Source: an uncultured Oscillospiraceae bacterium (GTDB taxonomy: Bacteria; Bacillota; Clostridia; Oscillospirales; Acutalibacteraceae). From it: 64,000 nt of DNA. This document shows positions 1 through 7,248 of the stretch, piece after piece. The notes beneath the pieces are model-generated. The model made no database searches. It had not been told where the DNA came from and was given only the letters and a program-made list of their open reading frames with translations. Position 1 is the stretch's first letter, and each line of letters opens with the position of its first letter. Made by a program: the position numbers and the translations under genes. Where the stretch lies: assembly GCA_900541905.1 (NCBI GenBank), contig UQLQ01000002.1:1-64000 (forward strand). The letters are read 5' to 3'.

Positions 1-990
1 GAGCAGCAAATCCCCACGCCGGGGACGCTGGAATACCGCAGGACGGGCAGCACCCGCCGCTACCACCCCGGCTATGAGTGCAAATGGGCGACAAATACCG
101 TTGTCCACCTGTTGGAAAACCGGGAGTACACCGGCTGTCTGGTAAACTTCAAGACGGAGAAGCCCTCTTACAAGACCAAGCACAGCGTAGAGAACCCCAT
201 CGAGAAGCAGGCCATTTTTGAGAACCACCATGAGCCTATCATAGACCGGGAAACATGGGAGCGCGTGCAGGAGTTACGCAAGCAGCGCAAACGCCCGAAC
301 CGCTATGATGAAGTGGGGCTGTTCTCCGGTATGCTGTTCTGCGCCGACTGCGGCCATGTGATGTACCAGCAGCGGTATCAGAACAAGACCCGTAAGCAGG
401 ACTGTTACATCTGCGGCAGCTACAAGAAGCGCACCCGTGACTGTACGGCGCACTTTATCCGCACCGACCTGTTGACCGCCGGTGTCCTCTCCAATCTCCG
501 GCAAGTGACGGAATATGCCGCCAAGCATGAGAGCCGCTTTGTGAAGCTGCTTATCCAGCAGAACGAGATCGGCGGCAAGAGAAAGACCGCCGCAGCCACC
601 AAGCAGCTTGAACAGGCGCAGGAGCGCATTTCCGAAGTGAGCCGCATTATCAAGCGGCTGTATGAGGACAATGTGAACGGCAAAATCAGCGACGAGCGTT
701 TCATGGAACTGTCGGCAGACTATGAGCAGGAACAGCGGGAACTGAAAGACCGCGCCGCCGCTTTGCAGGAGGAACTTTCCAAGTCGCAGGCCGCCACCGT
801 CAATGCGGAAAAGTTTATGGGTATCGTCCGAAAGCACCTTGCCTTTGAGGAATTGACCCCCACCCTCTTGCGGGAGATGATTGAGAAAATCGTCGTGCAT
901 GAGTGCAGCTATGACGAGAACGGCATCCGCAGGCAGGACATTGAGATTTATTACAGCTTTGTCGGCAAGATTGACTTGCCCGAAGCCTAA
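1..990 (+). CDS. Large serine recombinase, C-terminal part (mobile-element integrase; 5' end outside window)
   Basis: The reading frame is open from base 1, so the gene begins before the window. About 329 codons of the C-terminal half are visible. The fragment has the layout of large serine recombinases of integrative elements: a recombinase domain end (GCLVNFKTEK), a zinc-ribbon with paired cysteines (CADCGHVM, then CYICGSYKKRTRDC, about bases 338-440), a long charged coiled coil (about 590-800), and a C-terminal block resembling DUF4368 (about 830-985). This enzyme family cuts and joins att sites through a catalytic serine that lies in the missing N-terminus. Base composition is much richer in GC than the rest of the window, as expected for acquired DNA. 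The gene is the last one of an element that extends leftward. Family call is firm; the specific element type is not determined. Confidence 0.9.
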   Translation, partial: EQQIPTPGTLEYRRTGSTRRYHPGYECKWATNTVVHLLENREYTGCLVNFKTEKPSYKTKHSVENPIEKQAIFENHHEPIIDRETWERVQELRKQRKRPNRYDEVGLFSGMLFCADCGHVMYQQRYQNKTRKQDCYICGSYKKRTRDCTAHFIRTDLLTAGVLSNLRQVTEYAAKHESRFVKLLIQQNEIGGKRKTAAATKQLEQAQERISEVSRIIKRLYEDNVNGKISDERFMELSADYEQEQRELKDRAAALQEELSKSQAATVNAEKFMGIVRKHLAFEELTPTLLREMIEKIVVHECSYDENGIRRQDIEIYYSFVGKIDLPEA

Positions 991-997
991 CGCCCGA

Positions 998-1046
998 CCT
1001 ATCCGACACAATGGCCAAGTGCCGGATAGGAACGGCAAAATTTTTT
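998..1046 (+). other. Mobile-element right end: inverted repeat, T-run and junction with host gene
   Basis: Eight bases after the recombinase stop lies a 12-bp inverted repeat (998-1009 and 1019-1030, one mismatch, 9-base loop) followed by a T-run at 1041-1046. It could be the recombinase terminator, part of the attachment site, or both. Immediately after it the DNA changes abruptly from GC-rich to AT-rich, and the frame of a truncated ABC-F gene begins. The junction is therefore placed at about 1031-1050. The exact crossover dinucleotide cannot be fixed without the left end or an empty-site sequence. Confidence 0.55.
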
Positions 1047-1698
1047 GCACTTCTATTACTTCTTTATCACACATAAGCAAATGCAGTGGAATTATATTAG
1101 TAAACTTTCAGGGGGAGAACGGCGCCGTTTATATTTATTGCGCGTGTTAATGGAAGCACCGAATGTACTGTTTTTGGATGAGCCTACCAATGATTTGGAT
1201 ATTGAAACGCTCCAGATTTTAGAAGATTATCTGGAGACATTTGCAGGAGCGGTCATCGTTGTTTCCCATGACCGTTACTTTTTGGATAAAGTAACAGATA
1301 CCATTTTTGAATTTCAAGAAGACGGTACGTTAAAACAATTTTTAGGAGGATATTCCGACTATTTTGACACCGTAAAAACAGATTTTCGTGTGAAAAAAGA
1401 AAAAGAACTCAAATTATCTGCCAATGAACAAGGGCAGCCTCAATCAGCCAAGAAACAAAAATTAAAGTTTTCCTATAAGGAGCAAAGAGAATATCAGGAA
1501 ATTGACGGTATCGTGGAAACACTAGAAATGCAAATACAAAAGTTGTCTGAGGAGATAGAGGCCAGTTCCAGCGATTACGGAGCATTAACGCAGTTATTGA
1601 AAGAAAAGGAAGAAACAGAACAAGTATTGGAACAAAAGATGGAACGTTGGGTTTACCTGCACGATTTGGCTGAGCAAATTGAGGCTCAAAAGCAGTAG
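1045..1698 (+). pseudogene. ABC-F family ATPase, 3' fragment cut off by the mobile element
   Basis: The fragment starts just before the second ABC signature (KLSGGERRRLYLL) and continues through Walker B (VLFLDEPTNDLDI), the H-loop (VVSHDRYFLDKV) and the C-terminal charged coiled-coil tail. Intact ABC-F proteins of the Uup/YfmR/EttA type have two complete ATPase domains and about 520-640 residues; here only about 210 remain, with both Walker A motifs and the whole first domain missing. ABC-F proteins act on the ribosome. The apparent TTG start at 1045 has no ribosome binding site and lies at the GC shift, so I read this as the downstream piece of a gene split by insertion of the element carrying the recombinase. 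The 5' part should lie at the element's other end. Confidence 0.85.
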
Positions 1699-1762
1699 GC
1701 AGAGTCACAACACATGAAGTATCAACAGATACGAAACAGAAAAGAATTTACAATCAAAAAGA

Positions 1763-1795
1763 CCATGTAACAATCATTCGTTACATGGCCTTTTT
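1763..1795 (+). terminator. Rho-independent terminator after the ABC-F remnant
   Basis: Perfect 9-bp stem (1763-1771 with 1780-1788) followed by a T-rich run at 1791-1795. Confidence 0.8.
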
Positions 1796-1969
1796 GTCTA
1801 TACATAGCGCCATTGTTTCTGAGATTGCTCTTTTTCAGATGTGTGAACAGGTGATAGGTAAGCTGAGTAACCACAACAAATGAACCGTCTCGATTTTCTT
1901 TACCAATCGAATTTTTATACAATCATATGGTATAATGGTTTAAACAAATAAACAAAGGAGCGTTCTATT

Positions 1970-2332
1970 GTGGAATATAAAGAGGAAATTGACAGACTTG
2001 CAAAAGAGTTTGAAAGCTGTCAAAAAATTCTGTTAGCTTTGGGAGATGAAAATCGCCAGCATCTAATATTGGAAATGATACAAATGGAACAATGCAACGG
2101 TGTACGGGTCGGCACAATTACAGAAAAGACACATCTTTCCCGCCCTGCTGTTTCTCACCATATACAAATATTGAAAGAGGCAGGAATTTTGAAAGTCCGA
2201 AAGGAAGGAACAAAAAACTATTATTATTTTGATGCGGATACACAAGCTTTTAATCAACTGATACATATGTTAGTTCACGCAAAAGAAATTATGGAGCGAC
2301 TATCAGGTTGGAGAGAAGCAAATTTATCATAA
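1970..2332 (+). CDS. ArsR-family winged-helix transcriptional regulator
   Basis: A 120-residue protein with an ArsR/SmtB-type winged helix-turn-helix: the recognition region reads TEKTHLSRPAVSHHIQILKEAG, followed by a wing (LKVRKEGTKNYYYF). Such proteins are homodimeric repressors that often sense metals or redox state. I do not see an obvious CxC metal site, so the signal is unknown. The start is GTG at 1970, with AAAGGAG at about 1954-1960; a TATAAT at 1931-1936 may be its -10 box. The next gene, a nitroreductase-like protein, starts about 140 bases downstream on the same strand and is a plausible target. Family call is solid; target and ligand are inference. Confidence 0.85.
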   Translation: MEYKEEIDRLAKEFESCQKILLALGDENRQHLILEMIQMEQCNGVRVGTITEKTHLSRPAVSHHIQILKEAGILKVRKEGTKNYYYFDADTQAFNQLIHMLVHAKEIMERLSGWREANLS

Positions 2333-2470
2333 ACAAAAAATAATAATTCAAAAAAATCGTAAAATAGAATTCCAATCAACTTAATAATCAGCAGACAGCA
2401 CTAAGGGTACAGTGGTAAACGCTTTTAAAAGGATTATTTTTATATGTATCATCAAACTGGAGGTTAGAAT

Positions 2471-3142
2471 ATGAGTACAATCAATGCAATCTATGATAGA
2501 CATAGTGTAAGACAATATCAAAATCAGCCGTTGAGCAGAGAAGTGATTCATGCATTACAGTCAGAAATCGATGCTTGTAATCAAGAAAGCGGACTGCATA
2601 TTCAGCTGGTAGCAAATGAACCAAAAGCATTTGACAGCTTTATGGCACATTACGGAAAATTTAAAGGTGTGACCAACTACCTTGCTTTGATTGGGAAAAA
2701 AGAATCCTCTTTAGAGGAAAAATGCGGCTACTATGGTGAAAAACTGGTATTGTTTGCTCAAGAACTGGGTCTGAATACTTGCTGGGTAGCTATGACATAC
2801 AGCAAAATTAAAACAGCTTTTCAAGTAGAAAAAGGAGAAAAGCTTTGCATTGTAATTGCCTTGGGATATGGAGAAACACAAGGCTTACCACATAAATCAA
2901 AATCAATGGAGGAAGTAATCCAATTGGACGGACCTGCTCCGGAGTGGTTCCAAAAGGGAGTAGAAGCGGCTTTATTAGCTCCTACAGCAATGAATCAGCA
3001 AAAATTTTTGTTTCGCTTGGATAAGAATAGAGTATCTGTTAAGGCAGGATTTGGTTTTTATACGAAAATAGATATGGGAATTGTAAAATACCATTTTGAA
3101 ATTGGTGCAGGAAAAGAGCATTTTCAGTGGGAGTTGTCTTAA
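2471..3142 (+). CDS. Nitroreductase-family flavoprotein
   Basis: A 223-residue protein of the nitroreductase fold, closest in layout to the TM1586-like subgroup of stand-alone putative nitroreductases. The N-terminal FMN-binding motif is YDRHSVRQYQNQPL; a second motif (AALLAPTAMNQQKFLF, about residues 167-182) is the region that usually contacts flavin and substrate. Members are FMN-dependent NAD(P)H oxidoreductases; the natural substrate here is unknown. A good ribosome binding site (GGAGG at 2459-2463) precedes the ATG. It follows the ArsR regulator and ends before a bidirectional terminator, so the pair may form a small regulated unit. Confidence 0.85.
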   Translation: MSTINAIYDRHSVRQYQNQPLSREVIHALQSEIDACNQESGLHIQLVANEPKAFDSFMAHYGKFKGVTNYLALIGKKESSLEEKCGYYGEKLVLFAQELGLNTCWVAMTYSKIKTAFQVEKGEKLCIVIALGYGETQGLPHKSKSMEEVIQLDGPAPEWFQKGVEAALLAPTAMNQQKFLFRLDKNRVSVKAGFGFYTKIDMGIVKYHFEIGAGKEHFQWELS

Positions 3143-3240
3143 AATACAGAATAGCAGAAGCGATTCAGTATGGTTTATTGGTGTAAGTCTCAAACATAAC
3201 GTTGATATGAAACCATATTATGCATGGTGCTTGAATCACA

Positions 3241-3271
3241 AAAAGGCGTGACAATTGTCACGCCTTTTTTA
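3241..3271. terminator. Bidirectional terminator between convergent genes
   Basis: A 12-bp perfect inverted repeat (3241-3252 and 3257-3268) with A-run on one side and T-run on the other serves both the plus-strand nitroreductase gene and the minus-strand lipoprotein gene. Confidence 0.85.
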
Positions 3272-3302
3272 TCAAAGTTATTTTATATAAAGAAAACATT
3301 TG

Positions 3303-4889
3303 TTACGTTTTTGCCGCATGCATAAAATCAATGCCCATGTCATAAGGATGCACAATAATACTTGTCAGTCCGGGGGCGATTGCATAATAGCGTTTCTCAT
3401 AGTAAATGGGATAAAAGATACCTTCATTATTTAGATATTGTTCTGCTTGCGCATACAATTCAATGGCAGTTTCAGGTTTTTTTCCTTCTGCATCCTTCAA
3501 TGCTTGGTCAAATATATTGCTTTTTAAATTTGCGGGATTATTATGACTGTCTGACTGAAATAACGACAATAAACTAACAGGGGTGTCACTGGTAGGTCGT
3601 ACAGAACATAGCGCAATAGAATAGTTTCCGCTGGAAACTCTTTGTTCAAGTTCAGATTGTGATACCGGTTCCATATTAAAGTAGTTTCCGAATGCTTCAT
3701 TCCATGTAGCAATTATTTCGTTTACCATTTGTTTTACAGAAGGGTCGTCTAAACAAAGTATGGTAATGGAAGGCATTTTGGTCAATCCCTGCTCGCTTAA
3801 AACCGTATTGATGGATTGTACAGCGCTGTCGTCTTGTTTTAAGTAGAAGTTTCCGCCTGCCTCTGTACGATAGTTTGTACCCATAAATGTCATATCCGGA
3901 GGAATAATATCATTGGCTTGTGTACATCCTGACGGGATATATTGCATGAGAGATTCTCGATTCAGTGTTTGTATAAAAGCCTTCCGAATGGTGGACTCTT
4001 TCATTAAACTGTCGTTTGTATTAAAGCAAAGACCCCATGTTGTATCTTGAAAAGAAGTGATGGTATAACCACTCTCTTCCAAGGAGGAAACATAGGAAGC
4101 ATTTGGGAGAGAAACCGCCGAAAGATTTTTGGTATTGTTCATATCCAAATCTCCGATAGAAAAGGTAAGTGTAGAGGGCAATACGGAATTTTCTCCGTGA
4201 TAGGTGTTTGCTGCCGTCAGATTGATATATTCATCATGTTCCCAAGAATATCGGTTGACCATCTCAAAAGGGCCGTTGCCTAAAATATTTTTTGCATCCA
4301 ATCCATATTTTCCGGAAGTTGATTCAAAGAAAGCTTGATTGCAAGGCATAAATACAGGTAAAGAGGTAATGGAGGGAAAATCTTCATAGGAATATTCCAA
4401 GTCGACTTTTAAAGTATGATCATCAATAGCGGTTACTCCCAAGTTAGATATATCCATGGTGCCTTCGTAAATTCTTTTGGCATTTTTAACTGCAAACATG
4501 GGTGTATTGGTTTTTGAGCCTGTTGCCGGGTCCACTGCTCTTTGAAACGCATATACAAAATCAGAGGCAGTAACAGGCGTTCCGTCTGACCAAGAAGCAT
4601 CTTCCCGCAGATAAAAAGTAAAAGAGGTATAGGTGGAGTTGCTTTCCCAACGCTGTGCAACTCCGGGCGATACCTGGTTATTTTCATCTAGACGGGTAAG
4701 GCCTTCGTATAAAGCCATAATTACAATACGGCCGGAGTAATCATCAGCAATTTGTGGGTCTAAAGTTATGGGTTCTTCTTCTAAGTTATAGGTAATTGCT
4801 TGTCCTGATTTTTTAGAACTGCAGCCTGTAACGACTGCAAATAAAGTACAGATGCAAAGCAGAAAACAGAATCCTTTTTTTATCGTCAT
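3303..4889 (-). CDS. Peptide ABC transporter substrate-binding lipoprotein (family 5, OppA-like)
   Basis: A 528-residue extracytoplasmic binding protein. The N-terminus is a lipoprotein signal peptide (hydrophobic stretch then lipobox VTGCSS, Cys at about residue 23). The mature part has SBP family 5 features: LDPQIADDYSGRIVIMALYEGL near the start, then a WSDGTPVTASDFVYAFQRAVDP motif around residue 105-127, typical of oligopeptide-binding proteins. It would deliver peptides to an Opp/Dpp-type permease. No permease or ATPase gene is adjacent, so it either works with a transporter encoded elsewhere or as a receptor. It stands alone between a terminator and a 467-base non-coding stretch. Confidence 0.9.
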   Translation of the reverse strand: MTIKKGFCFLLCICTLFAVVTGCSSKKSGQAITYNLEEEPITLDPQIADDYSGRIVIMALYEGLTRLDENNQVSPGVAQRWESNSTYTSFTFYLREDASWSDGTPVTASDFVYAFQRAVDPATGSKTNTPMFAVKNAKRIYEGTMDISNLGVTAIDDHTLKVDLEYSYEDFPSITSLPVFMPCNQAFFESTSGKYGLDAKNILGNGPFEMVNRYSWEHDEYINLTAANTYHGENSVLPSTLTFSIGDLDMNNTKNLSAVSLPNASYVSSLEESGYTITSFQDTTWGLCFNTNDSLMKESTIRKAFIQTLNRESLMQYIPSGCTQANDIIPPDMTFMGTNYRTEAGGNFYLKQDDSAVQSINTVLSEQGLTKMPSITILCLDDPSVKQMVNEIIATWNEAFGNYFNMEPVSQSELEQRVSSGNYSIALCSVRPTSDTPVSLLSLFQSDSHNNPANLKSNIFDQALKDAEGKKPETAIELYAQAEQYLNNEGIFYPIYYEKRYYAIAPGLTSIIVHPYDMGIDFMHAAKT

Positions 4890-5081
4890 AATACGTCATC
4901 CTAATTAGGTGATTATTTATTATCAAATATTTTAACATGTTTCCTTCTGCGGCACAATCTACTTCTGTCGATTGTGATATTTTTTCATTTTGATTACAGT
5001 TTTGAGATATTTTTTTAAATCCGGCATATATGTATGATTTGATTATTACAATACGATTATATTTCTGATTTTTTCATAAGG

Positions 5082-5193
5082 TATGTTATAACAACCTTGC
5101 AACAAATTCAAAATCACAGATTTTGATTGTTGACAAGAACGTTTTAACGTTCTATCTGTTAGAAATTGCATGGCAATTTCTTTTATGTTATAA
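5082..5193 (+). repeat. Dispersed ~110-bp intergenic element, copy A
   Basis: Bounded at both ends by the same 10-mer, tatgttataa (5082-5091 and 5184-5193). Inside are three hairpins: 5109-5115/5119-5125 (7 bp, within a longer CAAC...GTTG stem), 5136-5143/5146-5153 (8 bp) and 5162-5169/5173-5180 (8 bp, loop ATG). Related copies are at 56888-56995 (+) and 59830-59940 (-). The third hairpin changes in a compensatory way between copies, so the fold looks conserved. No coding potential. A TTGCAT (5166-5171) and TATAAT (5189-5194) with 17-base spacing form a rightward promoter at its end. Confidence 0.75.
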
Positions 5194-5356
5194 TGACCTC
5201 ATAACAGCAATAAGGTTGAAATTTTGTCTGTTATAAGAACGCTACGACAACACAAATATTTTCTATTAACAAGAAAAGTTAGTGTTGTCATGTTAAGTTT
5301 GCCCAGCATGTTTCCGTGCTGTTGTAAACTATTTCATCGAGAAAGAAGGTTATGAT
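5166..5356 (+). promoter_or_regulatory. Element-borne promoter and structured leader of the next gene
   Basis: Promoter TTGCAT-N17-TATAAT (5166-5194) lies at the right end of the dispersed element. It would give a leader of about 150 bases before the gene at 5357. The leader holds a long imperfect stem (5246-5263 pairing with about 5273-5289) and a short stem (5304-5308/5317-5321), with no T-run. Together with the element this accounts for most of the 4890-5356 gap; 4890-5081 shows nothing recognisable. Leader function is unknown. Confidence 0.5.
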
Positions 5357-6064
5357 ATGAATCAAGATTTTTTAAATGAAAATAAAGAAGAGCAAAAAAC
5401 AGAGCAAGCTCCGACACAAACAGAAAATAAAGAGACTGCACCACAAGCAGTTCCTGCAGATGCGGCAGAAGAGAAGAAATCAGTACAGGAAGACGAGAAA
5501 GAAGTATCTTCTCAAAGTGAGCAGCATCAGCAACCGCAGCAACAAGCAAATCATACATACCATTCACCGTATCAGGCACAGCAGCCATATGAAAATGGGC
5601 AGCAGTATGGACAGTCTTGGCAAGGTCAGCGCAATCACCACCAGCAACAAAATCAGCACTGGCAGGGACAGCGTCCTCCTTATCAACCACCATACAACCA
5701 GCAGCCATATCAAGGGAATCAGCAACAGCCTTTTTATCCTTATGGTGCACCACAATATCCTATGTATCCGCAGCCAAATACAGGGAGCAATGGTCTTGCA
5801 ATTGCCTCCTTGGTTTTGGGTATTGTATCATTGGTGCTGGTCGCAGCTTTCTCATGGATGTTATGGGGTTCTATTGCAGGACTATGTTTGGGCATTGTAG
5901 GTACCATTCTTGGTGTTATGGGAAGAAACAATGCTACAGGGCGCACTATGGCTACCGCAGGAATGATTCTGTCTATCATTGGTATTGCAATAGGTGCAAT
6001 TTGTTTTATCTCTTGTTTTACATATTATATCACTTATGCTTCTTACCGCTACTACTGGTATTAA
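5357..6064 (+). CDS. DUF4190-type membrane protein with Gln/Pro/Tyr-rich N-terminal region
   Basis: A 235-residue protein in two parts. Residues 1 to about 145 are low complexity: first charged (Glu/Lys/Gln), then rich in Gln, Pro, Tyr and Asn (PYQPPYNQQPYQ-like runs), so probably disordered. Residues about 148-225 contain two hydrophobic segments with the DUF4190 signature (GLAIASLVLGIVSLVL ... GTILGVMGRNNATGRTMATAGMILSIIGIAIG). Function of the family is unknown. The tail ends in an aromatic cluster (ASYRYYWY). Start ATG has GAAAGAAGG just upstream. A terminator follows. Confidence 0.75.
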   Translation: MNQDFLNENKEEQKTEQAPTQTENKETAPQAVPADAAEEKKSVQEDEKEVSSQSEQHQQPQQQANHTYHSPYQAQQPYENGQQYGQSWQGQRNHHQQQNQHWQGQRPPYQPPYNQQPYQGNQQQPFYPYGAPQYPMYPQPNTGSNGLAIASLVLGIVSLVLVAAFSWMLWGSIAGLCLGIVGTILGVMGRNNATGRTMATAGMILSIIGIAIGAICFISCFTYYITYASYRYYWY

Positions 6065-6083
6065 CAGATTCATACCGTGTTTT

Positions 6084-6118
6084 GAACAGACTGAACCATT
6101 CAGTCTGTTCTGTTTTTT
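6084..6118 (+). terminator. Rho-independent terminator
   Basis: Perfect 12-bp stem (6084-6095 with 6099-6110), 3-base loop, T-run 6112-6117. It lies only 16 bases before the Lgt-like start codon. Confidence 0.85.
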
Positions 6119-6133
6119 CAGTGAGGTGATAAC

Positions 6134-6895
6134 ATGTATCCCGGCATTACATTTTTCCGTTTTACAATACCATCTTATTGGGTTATGGCTTTGATAGGTG
6201 CTATCCTTTCATTTCTATTTGTACATATACGAAAAAGAAAATTTCATATTCCGGGGGATGACGTTACACATATATTTTTATTTTGTGTGGTGGGAGGAAT
6301 CATAGGAGCTAAACTGCTGCATCTATTGGTTGCGCTGCCGAATGTGCTGGCGCATTTGGATGTGATGAATACACAGCCTGACTTATGGACAGATTATTTT
6401 CTCAATGGCTTTGTATTTTATGGTGGCGTGATAGGCGGTTTTCTATTTGCATTGTGGTATTGTAAAAGGTATCGCATCTATTTTTTGGAAGCCAGCAATT
6501 TATTTACGCCTATTTTACCGTTTTTTCATATCTTTGGGCGTATTGGATGCTTTTTGGCAGGGTGTTGTTATGGTATTTCGGCTTCATGGGGATTTGTATA
6601 TCCCCACGAAACGGTTACAAGATTACCGCTGCCGTTAATTGAGGCAACATGTAATATCATAATTTTGATGATTCTTTTGTTGTTTGAAACATATTGTTCT
6701 CCCAGAGGATATCATTTACCTTTCTACGGAATTCTGTATGGAATAACACGTTTTGTATTGGAGTTTTTCCGTGGTGATTCAGCAAGAGGAGTATGGCTGT
6801 TGTCAACCTCCCAGTGGATTTCTATTGCAGTTGTTTTAGGTTCTGTCATATGGATGATTTGGAATGCCAAACGATTAGAAAGGTTAAAACAGTAA
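6134..6895 (+). CDS. Prolipoprotein diacylglyceryl transferase-like membrane protein (variant Lgt)
   Basis: A 253-residue multi-pass membrane protein matching the Lgt family in topology and motifs: FVFYGGVIGGFLFA (about residues 94-107), a signature-region block GRIGCFLAGCCYG (about 136-148) and ITRFVLEFFRGD near the C-terminus (about 206-217). Lgt moves a diacylglyceryl group from phosphatidylglycerol to the lipobox cysteine of prolipoproteins. Here the usual GRxGNF(x)N(x)E signature is altered: the Asn after GRxG is Cys, and two more cysteines follow. That makes it a divergent paralogue type whose activity is uncertain. Start ATG 6134 has GTGAGGTGA upstream. Confidence 0.75.
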   Translation: MYPGITFFRFTIPSYWVMALIGAILSFLFVHIRKRKFHIPGDDVTHIFLFCVVGGIIGAKLLHLLVALPNVLAHLDVMNTQPDLWTDYFLNGFVFYGGVIGGFLFALWYCKRYRIYFLEASNLFTPILPFFHIFGRIGCFLAGCCYGISASWGFVYPHETVTRLPLPLIEATCNIIILMILLLFETYCSPRGYHLPFYGILYGITRFVLEFFRGDSARGVWLLSTSQWISIAVVLGSVIWMIWNAKRLERLKQ

Positions 6896-7137
6896 TAGTT
6901 GCATGTATTAATTTCTAATCAAATAGATTAATTGGAAGAAACAAGTTCTGGTTTCAGTATAGAATAACACAGGTAATTCATATATAAAAGAATAGTAATC
7001 AAGGGAAGAAGCGGATTGCAAAACATCAAGTGGTTTTTGGGATATAAAACATGATTTTTTATGAATGATTCTAGAAAGCATCGACAATTCACAAATAAGG
7101 AATAAAGTGTAAAAAGAATAAAAATAGAAAAATGAGG
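6896..7137. other. Non-coding stretch
   Basis: About 240 AT-rich bases between the Lgt-like gene and the terminator of the glycolytic operon. A 149-codon minus-strand frame crosses it, but it lacks a ribosome binding site, is low complexity and overlaps the end of gpmI. I see nothing else. Confidence 0.5.
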
Positions 7138-7181
7138 AAAAGACCTTGGATAGAGATAGTTCTCGCTTCAAGGTCTTTTCT
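7138..7181 (-). terminator. Terminator of the pgk-tpiA-gpmI operon
   Basis: Stem of about 11 bp, read on the minus strand, between about 7166-7179 and 7138-7150, followed on that strand by a T-rich run (A-rich on the plus strand, about 7119-7140). Confidence 0.75.
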
Positions 7182-7248
7182 TTATCAATCTTTTGTATTT
7201 CCGTTGCCGGATTCGCATTTTTTCTTTGCAAAGAAAGCTGTGTGATAT

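Noticed and set aside
274..1080. 268-codon minus-strand frame opposite the recombinase
   Set aside because: It is the mirror frame of a GC-rich gene with clear recombinase motifs on the plus strand.
5334..6129. Overlapping long frames on both strands at the DUF4190-like gene
   Set aside because: They come from the repetitive Gln/Pro-rich codons of the true gene; only the plus frame from 5357 has a ribosome binding site and a known domain.
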